A model generated the notes under the pieces. That model did no database searches, was not told where the DNA came from, and saw nothing but the letters and a program-made list of their open reading frames with translations. From positions 50,943-114,942 of the forward strand of contig NZ_RYYL01000008.1 in assembly GCF_004378855.1 (NCBI RefSeq): a stretch of DNA of 64,000 bases, read 5' to 3'. The stretch is from Campylobacter sp. US33a (GTDB lineage Bacteria; Campylobacterota; Campylobacteria; Campylobacterales; Campylobacteraceae). Below are positions 28,419-37,263 of the stretch, one piece after another (the first letter of the stretch is position 1; every line of letters begins with the position of its first letter). The translations under genes were made by a program, and so were the position numbers.

Positions 28419-29051
28419 ATGCAAGGTAAAATGCAAGGCGATTTAGCCAGCATTAAGGGTTGTCAAGAGGATTTGATTAAGGCTCTTGATTTTTATGAAA
28501 AATCCACAGAGTATGAGCATTACAGAGAGCAAGAAGCAGCTGTCGTAAGTCTTTTTAAGAAGTATCCAAAAAACGATGATTTAACTTCAGTGCTTTTGAA
28601 AGTATGTGTTTTGGATAGTTTTTATAGCATAAATTTAAGAGTACATGGCATTTACAAAATGGCTAAACATATACATGGTTTAGGGCTTGATAAAGCTTTG
28701 CAAAACGGCGATGTGAGTGCGATAGAAAGGGTTGCGAATTTTACAAATTCTAATGGCAAGCAAGTCAATCTTTACTCTTTTGCGAGTAAGTATTGTTTTC
28801 ATCATAATAATGAAAAATATGTGATTTATGATAAATATGTCAATAAAAGTTTGTGTGAATTTAATGGTTTGAGTGATGATAAGGGAAATTCTTTTAAATT
28901 TATCGTAAGTCATTTAAAAGACTATGAGAATTTGGTAAAAATCATCGATGATTTTAGAATTTTCTTTAATTTTAAACAATACGACAATAGAGAAATAGAC
29001 CATATGCTTTGGGTGTATGGTAAAGAAAAAGATAATAAGGAGAAAAAATGA
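28419..29051 (+). CDS. Hypothetical cytoplasmic protein behind a G10 tract
   Basis: The 210-residue soluble protein has no signal peptide and I do not recognise it securely. The middle (LYSFASKYCFHHNNEKYVIYDKYV) and the end (FNFKQYDNREIDHMLWVYGKE) resemble a family of uncharacterised bacterial proteins with a possible helical DNA-glycosylase-like fold; this is only a hint. The ATG at 28419 is preferred because GAAAGGAG lies 8-9 nt before it. An earlier ATG at 28374 sits 2 nt after the G tract without a purine-rich site other than the tract itself. It overlaps the next lipoprotein gene by 4 nt. Confidence 0.7.
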   Translation: MQGKMQGDLASIKGCQEDLIKALDFYEKSTEYEHYREQEAAVVSLFKKYPKNDDLTSVLLKVCVLDSFYSINLRVHGIYKMAKHIHGLGLDKALQNGDVSAIERVANFTNSNGKQVNLYSFASKYCFHHNNEKYVIYDKYVNKSLCEFNGLSDDKGNSFKFIVSHLKDYENLVKIIDDFRIFFNFKQYDNREIDHMLWVYGKEKDNKEKK

Positions 29052-29569
29052 AAACTTTGGGTTTTAAATTTGTGGGCGCTTTGGCTTTGGCTGCGTTTTT
29101 GGGTGGTTGTGGCGGAGCTCAAAAACCAAGTTTAGAGACAAAGCAAGATGGCACGCTTATACTTATTCCAAAAGAGGATACGATAGTAAAAGATATAATT
29201 GTAAATAATGGCGAATGTCAAGCTAAAAGATATGCTTTTAATATTGATAAGTCTTGGGAAATGGCTATGGAAAGAATGGATCCGCAAACTAAGACATTGA
29301 TGAATGTGATGATGCTTGATAAAAGAGAAATGATCGAAAATACTGGGCTTGGCAAAGATTACAATGAAAGCATTTATGCGCAAACTGAATATAATCAAGT
29401 GCAAGCTAGTAAAAAATTTAACGATTTAGTTAAAAAATGTTACGATGCTACTTTTCCTAAAGCTGTTGTCAGTAATCAAGTTGCAAAATTTGACACAAAT
29501 TGTCTAAAAATTACAAAAGTGGAAATTATTACCGAAGATGATAGTTTTGTTTATGAAATTAATAAATAA
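29048..29569 (+). CDS. Lipoprotein of unknown function (cassette paralogue 1)
   Basis: The 173-residue protein has a clear lipoprotein signal with lipobox LGGC (Cys21). The mature part has the segment DTIVKDIIVNNGECQAKR and three further cysteines in the C-terminal half (KKCYDA and FDTNCLKI areas). A similar segment occurs in the next gene, suggesting an ancient duplication. It is translationally coupled to the upstream hypothetical gene (ATGA). Function is unknown; co-expression under a G10 tract suggests a variable cell-envelope trait. Confidence 0.78.
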   Translation: MKTLGFKFVGALALAAFLGGCGGAQKPSLETKQDGTLILIPKEDTIVKDIIVNNGECQAKRYAFNIDKSWEMAMERMDPQTKTLMNVMMLDKREMIENTGLGKDYNESIYAQTEYNQVQASKKFNDLVKKCYDATFPKAVVSNQVAKFDTNCLKITKVEIITEDDSFVYEINK

Positions 29570-29579
29570 AGGATAAGTT

Positions 29580-30011
29580 ATGAAACTATTTTTTTTGAAA
29601 GCTGTATTATTAGTTGGTTTAGTTACAATGTTTAGTGCATGTGGAAGCAATGGAGATGATTATTTAACTCTTGAGTTTAAAAATCAAGTTTTGGAGCAAG
29701 TTGCACAACCAACACTTGCAATTCAGGCAAAAAAAGATATTATTATCAAGTCAGTAAGTATTAATAGGGGAAAATGTAAAGTTGGTTTAAATAGAGATAT
29801 GGATCAAGTTTTTACTTTTTCTAAAATGTATGGTCAAGTAGGTATAAATATATCTCAATTTTTACCTAGATTTGTTTTAGAAAAAGATTTGCCAAAAAAT
29901 TTAACATTTTCAGAGAGTATAGATATTCCAATTAAATGTGAGCTTAATTCTGTGATTGAAACCACTATTGATACGAATGAAGGTATATTTTCTTGGACTT
30001 GGAGTAGATAA
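29580..30011 (+). CDS. Lipoprotein of unknown function (cassette paralogue 2)
   Basis: The 143-residue lipoprotein has lipobox FSAC (Cys21). The segment KKDIIIKSVSINRGKCKVG parallels the first lipoprotein, and a late IPIKCEL provides a second mature cysteine, so an intramolecular disulfide is plausible. GGATAAGTT precedes the ATG, 10 nt after the previous stop. It is the last gene of the cassette and is followed by a perfect 14-bp hairpin. Confidence 0.76.
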   Translation: MKLFFLKAVLLVGLVTMFSACGSNGDDYLTLEFKNQVLEQVAQPTLAIQAKKDIIIKSVSINRGKCKVGLNRDMDQVFTFSKMYGQVGINISQFLPRFVLEKDLPKNLTFSESIDIPIKCELNSVIETTIDTNEGIFSWTWSR

Positions 30012-30013
30012 AA

Positions 30014-30045
30014 ATTTCATTGAAGCAATAATGCTTCAATGAAAT
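30014..30045. terminator. Perfect 14-bp hairpin between the cassette and speA
   Basis: ATTTCATTGAAGCA and its exact complement are separated by ATAA. It lies between convergent genes and can terminate the lipoprotein cassette; no long U run follows, so efficiency is uncertain. Confidence 0.75.
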
Positions 30046-30066
30046 CAAAGCGCTTGAGTTTAAATT

Positions 30067-31911
30067 TCAACTCTCTTTCCCATCAATGCTTTTTAAATAA
30101 CCATTATCATTTAAGAAAAGATAAAGTTCGCCTAAAATGTGTTTTTTCTGCTTTTCATTGACTAAATTTGAGTTTGAAATTCTTTCATTTAAAATGTCCA
30201 TAATCGCGTGTATATCATAGTCTAAATCCTCTAAAGTATCAAGTATGGACTGAGCTTCAATGATGCTTTCAATCTCATAACCTTTATCATTAATGCTAAT
30301 AATGGCTTCAGTAGGATGGGTGAAAAGATTATGCTTCATTCCAAGCACTTCTTGATAAGCGCCCACTAAGAAAAAGCCTAGAAAATAATTCTCTTTTTCC
30401 ACATCAACATCATGTAAAAACAAAGGATTGTCCTTAGAATACGAAATTTCGCCATCGCTATCACAGGTAATATCCCAAATGCTTGCGCTTCTAGTCGGCT
30501 CTTCATCAAGGCGATCAAGCGGCATAATAGGAAAGTTTTGCTCCAAGCCCCAAAAATCTGGCATACTTTGAAAAAGCGAAAAATTAACCAAATACCTTTC
30601 TTGCACTTCATCTTGTATGGCAAGTAAATCCGCAGGGTTTTGCTTGTCGCCTAAAAGCAAAATGGCTTTTTTTGTGATTAAATGCGTTAGAATTTCAGCA
30701 TTAGAGCGATCCTCTAAATCCACATAGCCCAAATCAAAAAGGGTTAAAATGCTTTCTAAATGATCGATGCTATCGTGGAGATATTCTAGGGCATTTGAAG
30801 GCTTGATGCTTTTATAAAGATCGTAAAGCTCATCGATAAGTTTTGGATTTTGCTTTTTGAGTATGAGTTTGCTTTCGGTGTATTCTTGGGAGAAAAGTTC
30901 CAAAACAGGAGCGATTAAAACCGCGTGATTTGCCGCTACAAAACGCCCACTTTCTATAAAAATATCAGGTTCAAGATCTTTTTTTTGTTCGGCGATATTT
31001 TTTAGGATAAAAACCACATCATTAGCGTATTCTCTTAAAGTGTAATTTCTGCTTTTTTCGTTTTTAAATTGCGAGTATTCCACAGCTAAACCGCCACCAA
31101 GATTAATAGCTTTTAGATTTTTTGCACCCATTTTTCTAAGCTCAGTGTAGATATTTCCAGCTTCATTTAAGGCTTTTTTTAGTGGATGAATTTCAGTAAT
31201 TTGCGAGCCTAGATGAAAATGTATCATGGTGAATTGTTCTAAGAGTTTATTGGCTTTTAATAAATTTACAGCCTCGATGAGTTCAGTTGAAGTTAATCCA
31301 AATTTGGAGTTTATCCCGCCACTTTTAGCCCAAATTCCAACCCCTGCAGAGTGAAGACGCACGCGAAGTCCAATATTTGGCTTAGGCTTAAATCGTTCTT
31401 TGGCAATGTCGATAATGGCTTCAAGTTCGTTAAGCCCTTCTATGGTTAAAGTGATATTGTGTCCCATTTCAGCAGCGATAAAGCCTATATTGATGAGTTC
31501 TCTATCTTTAAAGCCATTTACGGTGATTGGGGCGTTTTGGTTATTATAAGCCATAGCGAGTAAAAGTTCTGCTTTACTTCCTGCTTCAAGGCCGTAGTTG
31601 TAGTCTTTTCCAAGACGCACGAGATTTTTTACAAAACCAGGATATTGATTGACTTTTAAAGGATAAACGGCGTTAAAATTGCCTTTGTAGTCAAATTCTT
31701 TTCGTGCTTTGTTAAAGCTGCCGTAGATGCTTTCGATTTGCTTTTGGATAAGATGAGGAAACCTTAAAAGCAAAGGTCCTTTATAGCCATCATCTCGTAA
31801 TTCTTTAACTATATCGATGATGGCAGGTTTTTTTTCGTAATTAATACAAACTTTGCCGTTTTTGATAATGAAATTTTCATTTCCCCAAATATCAATGCCG
31901 TAATTCATCAT
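30067..31911 (-). CDS. speA: Biosynthetic arginine decarboxylase SpeA
   Basis: The 614-residue PLP enzyme of the fold-III decarboxylase class converts arginine to agmatine for polyamine synthesis. The N-terminal barrel includes YPLKVNQYPGFVKNLV, with the PLP lysine, and EAGSKAELLLA. IHFHLGSQITEI and NLGGGLAVEYS are further barrel motifs. The C-terminal half contains WDITCDSDGEI, the substrate-site cysteine region. Length is typical. The ATG overlaps the hisS stop by 4 nt. Confidence 0.94.
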   Translation of the reverse strand: MMNYGIDIWGNENFIIKNGKVCINYEKKPAIIDIVKELRDDGYKGPLLLRFPHLIQKQIESIYGSFNKARKEFDYKGNFNAVYPLKVNQYPGFVKNLVRLGKDYNYGLEAGSKAELLLAMAYNNQNAPITVNGFKDRELINIGFIAAEMGHNITLTIEGLNELEAIIDIAKERFKPKPNIGLRVRLHSAGVGIWAKSGGINSKFGLTSTELIEAVNLLKANKLLEQFTMIHFHLGSQITEIHPLKKALNEAGNIYTELRKMGAKNLKAINLGGGLAVEYSQFKNEKSRNYTLREYANDVVFILKNIAEQKKDLEPDIFIESGRFVAANHAVLIAPVLELFSQEYTESKLILKKQNPKLIDELYDLYKSIKPSNALEYLHDSIDHLESILTLFDLGYVDLEDRSNAEILTHLITKKAILLLGDKQNPADLLAIQDEVQERYLVNFSLFQSMPDFWGLEQNFPIMPLDRLDEEPTRSASIWDITCDSDGEISYSKDNPLFLHDVDVEKENYFLGFFLVGAYQEVLGMKHNLFTHPTEAIISINDKGYEIESIIEAQSILDTLEDLDYDIHAIMDILNERISNSNLVNEKQKKHILGELYLFLNDNGYLKSIDGKES

Positions 31912-33134
31912 AAATTTTGCTCCAAATCTGAAATTTTAATGATTTTTTCGTTTTTATTTTCTAAATTTTTATAAAACAAGCTTTGGCTTTGTGCTTCATT
32001 TTCACCCATACAAAGAAAAATTTCAGCACCTATTTTATCGGCGTTTTCTAAGTGTTTAGCAAGCTTTTTAGCTTCGTAATTTAAAATCACTTTGTGTTTT
32101 TTTCTCAAACTCGTAGCGATTTTTAAAAGTCTGTCAATGTAAGTTTCATCTAAAGCGCAAAGATAAATTCCTTCTCTTTTATCACATTCTTCTTTTTGCT
32201 CCAAAATAGCCATTATCCTTTCTATGCCCATAGCAAAACCAACACCAAAACCACTTTTTCCACCTAAATACTCTATAAGCCTATCATACCTTCCACCTCC
32301 AGCAATAGCAGCCTTTGCACCAATTTCATCGCTAATAAATTCAAAAGCCGTTTTAGAGTAGTAGTCAAGCCCACGCACCAGCTTAGAATCCACTTCAAAT
32401 TCCACTTCATTTTCTTTCAAAATGCTTTGTAAAATTTCAAAATCTTTTTGGCAAGATGGACATAAATTTTGCTCTAAAAGTGGAGCGTTTTGCAGTAAGT
32501 TTTGGCAGTGTTCGTTTTTGCAATCTAAAACACGGATAGGATTTAAGCCTTTTCTGCGCAAGCAATCTTCGCAAAATCCGCTTTGTGCATCTAAAAATTT
32601 GACTAAATTTTCACGGTATTTTGGCATACATTCTATGCAACCTAAAGAGTTAATGACAAGTTTAAATTTAATTTCAAGACGAGTAAAAATTTCCACAAGC
32701 ATTAAGATAATACTTGCATCTTCATAAACACTTGCATTTCCAAAACTTTCAACGCCGAATTGATGGAATTCTCTCAAACGCCCTTTTTGTGGTCTTTCAT
32801 AGCGAAACATCGAGCCATGATAAAACCAACGCTTTGGTGTATTGCTTTTATCTAGTTTTTTTTCTATATAAGCTCGCACAACCCCAGCTGTGCCTTCAGG
32901 ACGCATACAAACTTGATTTTCGCCCTTATCAATAAATTCATACATTTCTTTACCCACTATATCAGAGCTTTCACCCACGCTTCTTTTAAAAAGCGCACTT
33001 TGCTCTAAATGTGGAACATTGATAAAAGTAAAACCATAGTTTTTAGCCACTTCTTCGCAAGTCTTAATCACTTTTTCATAGCGTTTTGCTTCTTTATCGA
33101 GTAAATCTTTCATTCCTTTTAAGGCGTTTATCAT
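31908..33134 (-). CDS. hisS: Histidyl-tRNA synthetase HisS
   Basis: The 408-residue class II synthetase has motif 2 (FRYERPQKGRLREFHQFGVESFG), the histidine-specific loop LVRGLDYYSKTAFEF, and GGGRYDRL before the anticodon-binding domain. A CxxC pair around ECMPKY and CEDCLRRK, and NLCPSCQK, suggests a structural metal site as in some other HisRS. It is embedded in an overlapping speA-hisS-tmk-coaD run. Confidence 0.96.
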   Translation of the reverse strand: MINALKGMKDLLDKEAKRYEKVIKTCEEVAKNYGFTFINVPHLEQSALFKRSVGESSDIVGKEMYEFIDKGENQVCMRPEGTAGVVRAYIEKKLDKSNTPKRWFYHGSMFRYERPQKGRLREFHQFGVESFGNASVYEDASIILMLVEIFTRLEIKFKLVINSLGCIECMPKYRENLVKFLDAQSGFCEDCLRRKGLNPIRVLDCKNEHCQNLLQNAPLLEQNLCPSCQKDFEILQSILKENEVEFEVDSKLVRGLDYYSKTAFEFISDEIGAKAAIAGGGRYDRLIEYLGGKSGFGVGFAMGIERIMAILEQKEECDKREGIYLCALDETYIDRLLKIATSLRKKHKVILNYEAKKLAKHLENADKIGAEIFLCMGENEAQSQSLFYKNLENKNEKIIKISDLEQNL

Positions 33135-33709
33135 AGTAAAAATTCCTTTATTTTTTGATGTAAATTTTCTTTTGTATCTCTTGCGTTTAAGGTTAAAAAT
33201 TCAAAATCAATTTTTTCTTTTAAAAAATTTAAAGTGCCTTCAAGCTTATCTTGCACACTTAAAAAATAATGAATTCCGCGCTTTTCTATGCTATCTTGCT
33301 CTTTTTGACTCAGGCGTTCTTTAATTAAATCTTTATCGCCTTTTAAAAAAATGACTTTTTGCGGGAAAAAGCTATCTAGTGCAAAAGTATTTAAATTAAA
33401 AAGCGCTTCGTTTTGGAAATCTTTTGCATAAGCCATACCTGAAATAAAACTTCTATCGCTGATGATGAGTTTGTTTTTATTGGGTTTTATTACTTCTTCA
33501 TAGTGTTGTGCGCGATCGGCTAAAAAAAGCAAGAGTTCAGTTTTTTTATTTAACTCAAATTTGTTATAAAGCAAAAGTTCTCTTAAGTGGCTTCCTAACT
33601 CCGTTCCGCCTGGTTCTCGCGTAAAAATTGCTTGGGGATAAATTTGTTTTAAAAGTGAGATCTGGGTGCTTTTTCCTATACAGTCAATCCCTTCAAATGC
33701 TACATACAA
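33131..33709 (-). CDS. tmk: Thymidylate kinase Tmk
   Basis: The 192-residue P-loop kinase phosphorylates dTMP. The P loop is FEGIDCIGKSTQ, with Cys-Ile where most homologues have Gly-Ala or Gly-Ser; the essential Gly-Lys-Ser/Thr is intact. The FTREPGGTELG motif and DRSFISGMAYA are standard. It overlaps coaD by 10 nt and hisS by 4 nt. Confidence 0.95.
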   Translation of the reverse strand: MYVAFEGIDCIGKSTQISLLKQIYPQAIFTREPGGTELGSHLRELLLYNKFELNKKTELLLFLADRAQHYEEVIKPNKNKLIISDRSFISGMAYAKDFQNEALFNLNTFALDSFFPQKVIFLKGDKDLIKERLSQKEQDSIEKRGIHYFLSVQDKLEGTLNFLKEKIDFEFLTLNARDTKENLHQKIKEFLL

Positions 33710-34176
33710 GGCAAATCCTTTAAAAAGGGTAAAATTTCTTTTGGTACTAAGGAGCTCACATCGCCACCATGACTTGCAATTGATCTTACAATGGAGCTTG
33801 AAATAAAGGCATTTTTTAAATTTGGCATTAAATAAATGGTTTCAAATTCGCTCCATAAAGCATTATTTGCATAGCCAATTTGCAATTCGTATTCAAAATC
33901 GCTTACTGCTCTAAGTCCGCGTACTATGGTATTTACTTTAAGTTCTTTTGCAAGATCGACAAGTAAGGTTTCAAAAGTGATAATTTCTATATTTTTTAAA
34001 TTAGCGGTTGCTAAACTTGCTAAATTTTTGCGTTGTTCTAAATCAAAACAAGGTTTTTTATGTTCGCTTTTTGCTATGGCTACGATTACTTTATCAAAAA
34101 TTTTTAATGCTCTTTTAATCACATCTAAATGTCCATTGGTAATGGGATCAAAAGTCCCTGGATACAAACAAGTCAT
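33700..34176 (-). CDS. coaD: Phosphopantetheine adenylyltransferase CoaD
   Basis: The 158-residue nucleotidyltransferase makes dephospho-CoA. The opening YPGTFDPITNGHLDVI holds the HxGH-like nucleotide site (T/NGHLD). VRGLRAVSDFEYE and the ISSSIVRSIA phosphate-binding motif follow in order. Length is normal. Confidence 0.96.
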   Translation of the reverse strand: MTCLYPGTFDPITNGHLDVIKRALKIFDKVIVAIAKSEHKKPCFDLEQRKNLASLATANLKNIEIITFETLLVDLAKELKVNTIVRGLRAVSDFEYELQIGYANNALWSEFETIYLMPNLKNAFISSSIVRSIASHGGDVSSLVPKEILPFLKDLPCM

Positions 34177-34217
34177 TTTTACTCCAAAAAAATTTTTAAA
34201 AATATAACAAATTCAAG

Positions 34218-34781
34218 CTAAAATTTTTGCCATTTTTGATACAAATCGTGTTTAATTTCTAAAAGATCGAGCCATTTTCCTACAATGAAATTTTGCATTT
34301 GTTCTAAATTTTTTGCATTCGAATAGCTTGCTATTATGGGTGGTGCTATAATTACCCCCATTTGACTAAGTTTTGTCATTTGTTCTAAATTTAGGGTTGA
34401 AAAAGGCATTTCGCGAATGCCTAAAATGAGTTTTTTTCTTTCCTTTAAAGCTACAGCTGCCGCACGCATTAAAAGCGTGTCAGCAAATCCTGCGTGAATT
34501 TTAGCAAGGCTTGAGATGGAACAAGGAGCTATGAGGGTTTGTTCTATGCCAAAAGATCCACTTGCTACACTTGTGCTTAAATTTTCATCATTTAAAAAAT
34601 GAGTATTTTGAAATTTTTCTTGACAAATTTTTTCTAAATTTTGCTTATTTTCGGCTTCAAAGCTTATTTTTGCACCCTTTGTAATGATACAATAAAGCTC
34701 GCATTTTTTTTCTAAAATTTCTAAAAGTTTTAAACCTAAATCAACGCTACTTGAACCCGAAATTCCTAGTAAAATTTTCAT
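34218..34781 (-). CDS. ubiX: Flavin prenyltransferase UbiX
   Basis: The 187-residue flavoprotein of the UbiX/Pad1 family prenylates FMN to the cofactor of UbiD decarboxylases. GISGSSSVDLGLKLLE is the flavin-binding start, and PCSISSLAKIHAGFADTLLMRAAAVALKERK is the conserved middle. It overlaps flgA by 4 nt, an arrangement kept from C. jejuni. Confidence 0.92.
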   Translation of the reverse strand: MKILLGISGSSSVDLGLKLLEILEKKCELYCIITKGAKISFEAENKQNLEKICQEKFQNTHFLNDENLSTSVASGSFGIEQTLIAPCSISSLAKIHAGFADTLLMRAAAVALKERKKLILGIREMPFSTLNLEQMTKLSQMGVIIAPPIIASYSNAKNLEQMQNFIVGKWLDLLEIKHDLYQKWQKF

Positions 34782-35437
34782 TGTATTTCTACCTTATTTT
34801 TATCAACAACAATGCCTTGCATAGTGCGTCCTTCTTTGTTTTTAAGTCTTATTTTTTTATTTAAGTTTCCATTTTCAAGCGCTGTTAATTCAACACTCAT
34901 TCTTAAATCCCCCTCATTTAAAACACCGATAACAATATCATTTTTTTTGATTAAATAATTATCTCTAAACATATTTTTTTTTAAAATGGTATTTTTTTTA
35001 ATATTGGTTTTAGCAATGAGATTAAGATTGTCATCTTTACTTAGTGCATTAAGAGGAATTTTATCAAAATCTAAAAGTGTAATTTTATACAATGAAACAT
35101 CTAGTAAATCGCCTTTTTTTATATCTTTGTTTGATTTTATGATTTCTAGGCGAGCTTTGATGAAATACTTAAAAAAAATATTTTTTGAAAATTGCTCCGG
35201 AGTTTTAAATTCTACTCTTAAAAAGCCTTGTGCTTTGTTAAATTTAGCATTTGATAGTCTTAAAAAGCGATAATCATTAAAATCTTTTGGCAAAGAATTA
35301 TTATAAAGATCGATTTGTTCGATGATAATGTTTGGGAATTTGTTTTTATACTCTTTAATCAAAGCAAGTTTTACTTCATCTAAATTTGAAGCAAGGAGCA
35401 AAAAGGGTATAAAAAGCAAAAGCACAATTTTTTTCAA
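34778..35437 (-). CDS. flgA: Flagellar P-ring assembly protein FlgA
   Basis: The 219-residue periplasmic chaperone for FlgI P-ring assembly has a signal peptide (residues 1-16). The SAF-domain region around DIKKGDLLDVS and the C-terminal barrel (VIGVLNEGDLRMSVELTALENG, then IRLKNKEGRTMQGIV) match the family. It uses a TTG start, with AAAAGG about 8 nt before it. No sigma-54 box was seen upstream. Confidence 0.9.
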   Translation of the reverse strand: MKKIVLLLFIPFLLLASNLDEVKLALIKEYKNKFPNIIIEQIDLYNNSLPKDFNDYRFLRLSNAKFNKAQGFLRVEFKTPEQFSKNIFFKYFIKARLEIIKSNKDIKKGDLLDVSLYKITLLDFDKIPLNALSKDDNLNLIAKTNIKKNTILKKNMFRDNYLIKKNDIVIGVLNEGDLRMSVELTALENGNLNKKIRLKNKEGRTMQGIVVDKNKVEIQ

Positions 35438-35513
35438 GCAACTACCTTTTCATCGTTTTTTACAATCATACAAAAAATTTAATAAATTCTTGCCAAAATG
35501 ACAAGAAATTACA

Positions 35514-36281
35514 TTATATAGCAAGGATAAGTATATCTTTGTAAGCTTTTAAAATATGATCTTTAAATTCTTTAGAGTGTATTACTTCATTGATGATTTT
35601 AGTTTTTTCACTATTTTTTTGGCTTTCATGCACCACAATATGATTGACAAAAGGCGAATCTTTACTCTCTAAAAATAAAGCATCTTTTGGCATCAAATTT
35701 GCACCTAGGGCATAATTTGAATTAATCACGGCAAAATCAACATCTCCTAAAGCCCTTGGAAGTTGTGCGGCTTTTAACTCTTTAAATTGGATATTTTTAG
35801 GATTTTGCGTGATATCTAAAGGCGTTGCATTGGCTTTTTTACTAAGTGTGATGAGCCCTGCTTGCTCTAAAAGCTCTAAAGCTCTGCCTTCATTGGTTGG
35901 ATCATTTGGAATAGCAATGATGGCATTTTGCGGCACTTGTTTTAAATCTGTATATTTTTTAGAATACACACCCATAGGAGGCAAGACAACAGGAGTGCTA
36001 GCAACTAATTTTGTGCCTTTATTGGTATTAAATTCTTCCATAAAAGCTTTGTGTTGATATAAGTTTGCATCCAATTCCCCTTCGTTTAAGGCCAAATTTG
36101 GAGTGATATAATCTGAAAATTCAACGATTTTTAACTCATAACCCCTTGCTTTAAACAAGGGTTTGCTAAATTCTAAAATCTGCGCATAAGGAACCGGAGT
36201 GGCTCCTATGGTTATGATTTTATCATCGGCTTTAAGGCTAAGAGTGAGTAAAAATAATAAAGCAATTTTAATCCATTTCAT
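35514..36281 (-). CDS. MetQ/NLPA family methionine-binding protein (copy 1)
   Basis: The 255-residue periplasmic binding protein of the NLPA family begins with a signal peptide (about 1-18) that lacks a lipobox cysteine, so it is likely soluble or loosely held. IGATPVPYAQIL, NDPTNEGRALELLE and the late ESKDSPFVNHIVV are family motifs. It is a paralogue of the next gene, and the pair precedes a divergently regulated metIN unit in the same orientation. The ligand is probably methionine or a related compound; the duplication could mean different specificity. Confidence 0.88.
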   Translation of the reverse strand: MKWIKIALLFLLTLSLKADDKIITIGATPVPYAQILEFSKPLFKARGYELKIVEFSDYITPNLALNEGELDANLYQHKAFMEEFNTNKGTKLVASTPVVLPPMGVYSKKYTDLKQVPQNAIIAIPNDPTNEGRALELLEQAGLITLSKKANATPLDITQNPKNIQFKELKAAQLPRALGDVDFAVINSNYALGANLMPKDALFLESKDSPFVNHIVVHESQKNSEKTKIINEVIHSKEFKDHILKAYKDILILAI

Positions 36282-36290
36282 TTTTAAACC

Positions 36291-37061
36291 TTAAAACGCA
36301 GGAATAACTGCTCCGTTGTATTTTTCTTCGATGAATTTTCTTATTTTTTCACTATTTAAAGCCTTGCTTAGTGCTTTGATTTTTGCACTGTCTTTGTTTT
36401 CTGGCTTAGCAACAAGGATATTGACATAAGGACTGTCTTTTGATTCTATAAAAATAGAGTCTTTAACAGGATTTAAACCTGCGGCTAAAGCGTAATTTGA
36501 GTTAATCACTGCTATATCAGTAGAGTTAAGAACTCTTGGAAGTTGTGCGGCTTTTAACTCTTGGAATTTAAGATTTTTTGGATTGCTTGTGATATCAAGC
36601 GGGGTTTTTAAAGGCTTATTAGTAAAACTTACAAGTTTTGAACTAGCTATGATATCTAAAGCTCTGCTTTCATTGGTAGGATCATTTGGTACAGCGATTA
36701 ACGCTCCTTCCTTTAAGTCATTTAAATTTTTATATTTTTTAGAATAAACCGCCATAGGCTCGATATGCACCTTTGCAACACTAATTAATTTCGTGCCTTT
36801 ATTGGCATTAAATTCATCTAAATAAGGTTGATGCTGGAAGAAATTCGCATCTAATTCACCATTATCTGTGCTTAAATTTGGCAAAACATAGTCGTTGAAT
36901 TCTTTGATTTCCAACTCATAACCCTCTTTAGCAAGTAGATCTTTGGTTTGTTCTAAAATTTCAGCATGAGGAACTGGAGTAGCTCCAACTATGATTTTTT
37001 CAGCTGCAAATAAGCTTGTGCTTAAAACTAAAGCCGCAGTGAGTGTTTTTAAGATATTCAT
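36291..37061 (-). CDS. metQ: MetQ/NLPA family methionine-binding protein (copy 2)
   Basis: The 256-residue paralogue of copy 1 has a signal peptide cleaved near LFAA and again no lipobox. IIVGATPVPHAEIL, NDPTNESRALDI and ESKDSPYVNILVA are shared with copy 1. It lies closest to metIN, from which it is separated by about 200 nt containing a terminator and inverted repeats. I recall three such genes in C. jejuni; only two are present here. Confidence 0.9.
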   Translation of the reverse strand: MNILKTLTAALVLSTSLFAAEKIIVGATPVPHAEILEQTKDLLAKEGYELEIKEFNDYVLPNLSTDNGELDANFFQHQPYLDEFNANKGTKLISVAKVHIEPMAVYSKKYKNLNDLKEGALIAVPNDPTNESRALDIIASSKLVSFTNKPLKTPLDITSNPKNLKFQELKAAQLPRVLNSTDIAVINSNYALAAGLNPVKDSIFIESKDSPYVNILVAKPENKDSAKIKALSKALNSEKIRKFIEEKYNGAVIPAF

Positions 37062-37117
37062 TGTATTTTCCTTTCAAATAGTCATTTTTGTGCTTGCTTT
37101 ACTCTAAAATCGCTCTG

Positions 37118-37163
37118 ACTATTTAAATAGAAATTTAAGATAGTCAGATACTAACGCATCTGA
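37118..37163 (-). promoter_or_regulatory. Structured leader region before metQ
   Basis: Two overlapping inverted repeats are present: GACTAT (37118-37123) with ATAGTC (37141-37146), and TCAGAT (37144-37149) with ATCTGA (37158-37163). They share bases, so they could form alternative hairpins. No known riboswitch consensus was recognised. Confidence 0.3.
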
Positions 37164-37212
37164 GACATCATGATATACCTTTCATTAAATTAAAATTAAA
37201 GATTTAAAATGC

Positions 37213-37253
37213 TACAAAAAAATATCTTAATTATAAATTAAATTAAGATATTT
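37213..37253 (-). terminator. Terminator of the metNI unit
   Basis: A 13-bp stem, AAATATCTTAATT with its complement and an 8-nt loop, is followed on the minus strand by a run of T. It lies 11 nt after the metI stop. Confidence 0.75.
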
Positions 37254-37263
37254 TTACACTGAA

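Noticed and set aside
37061..37200. SAM riboswitch before metQ
   Set aside because: No S-box core or kink-turn sequence was seen, and such riboswitches are not expected in Campylobacter.
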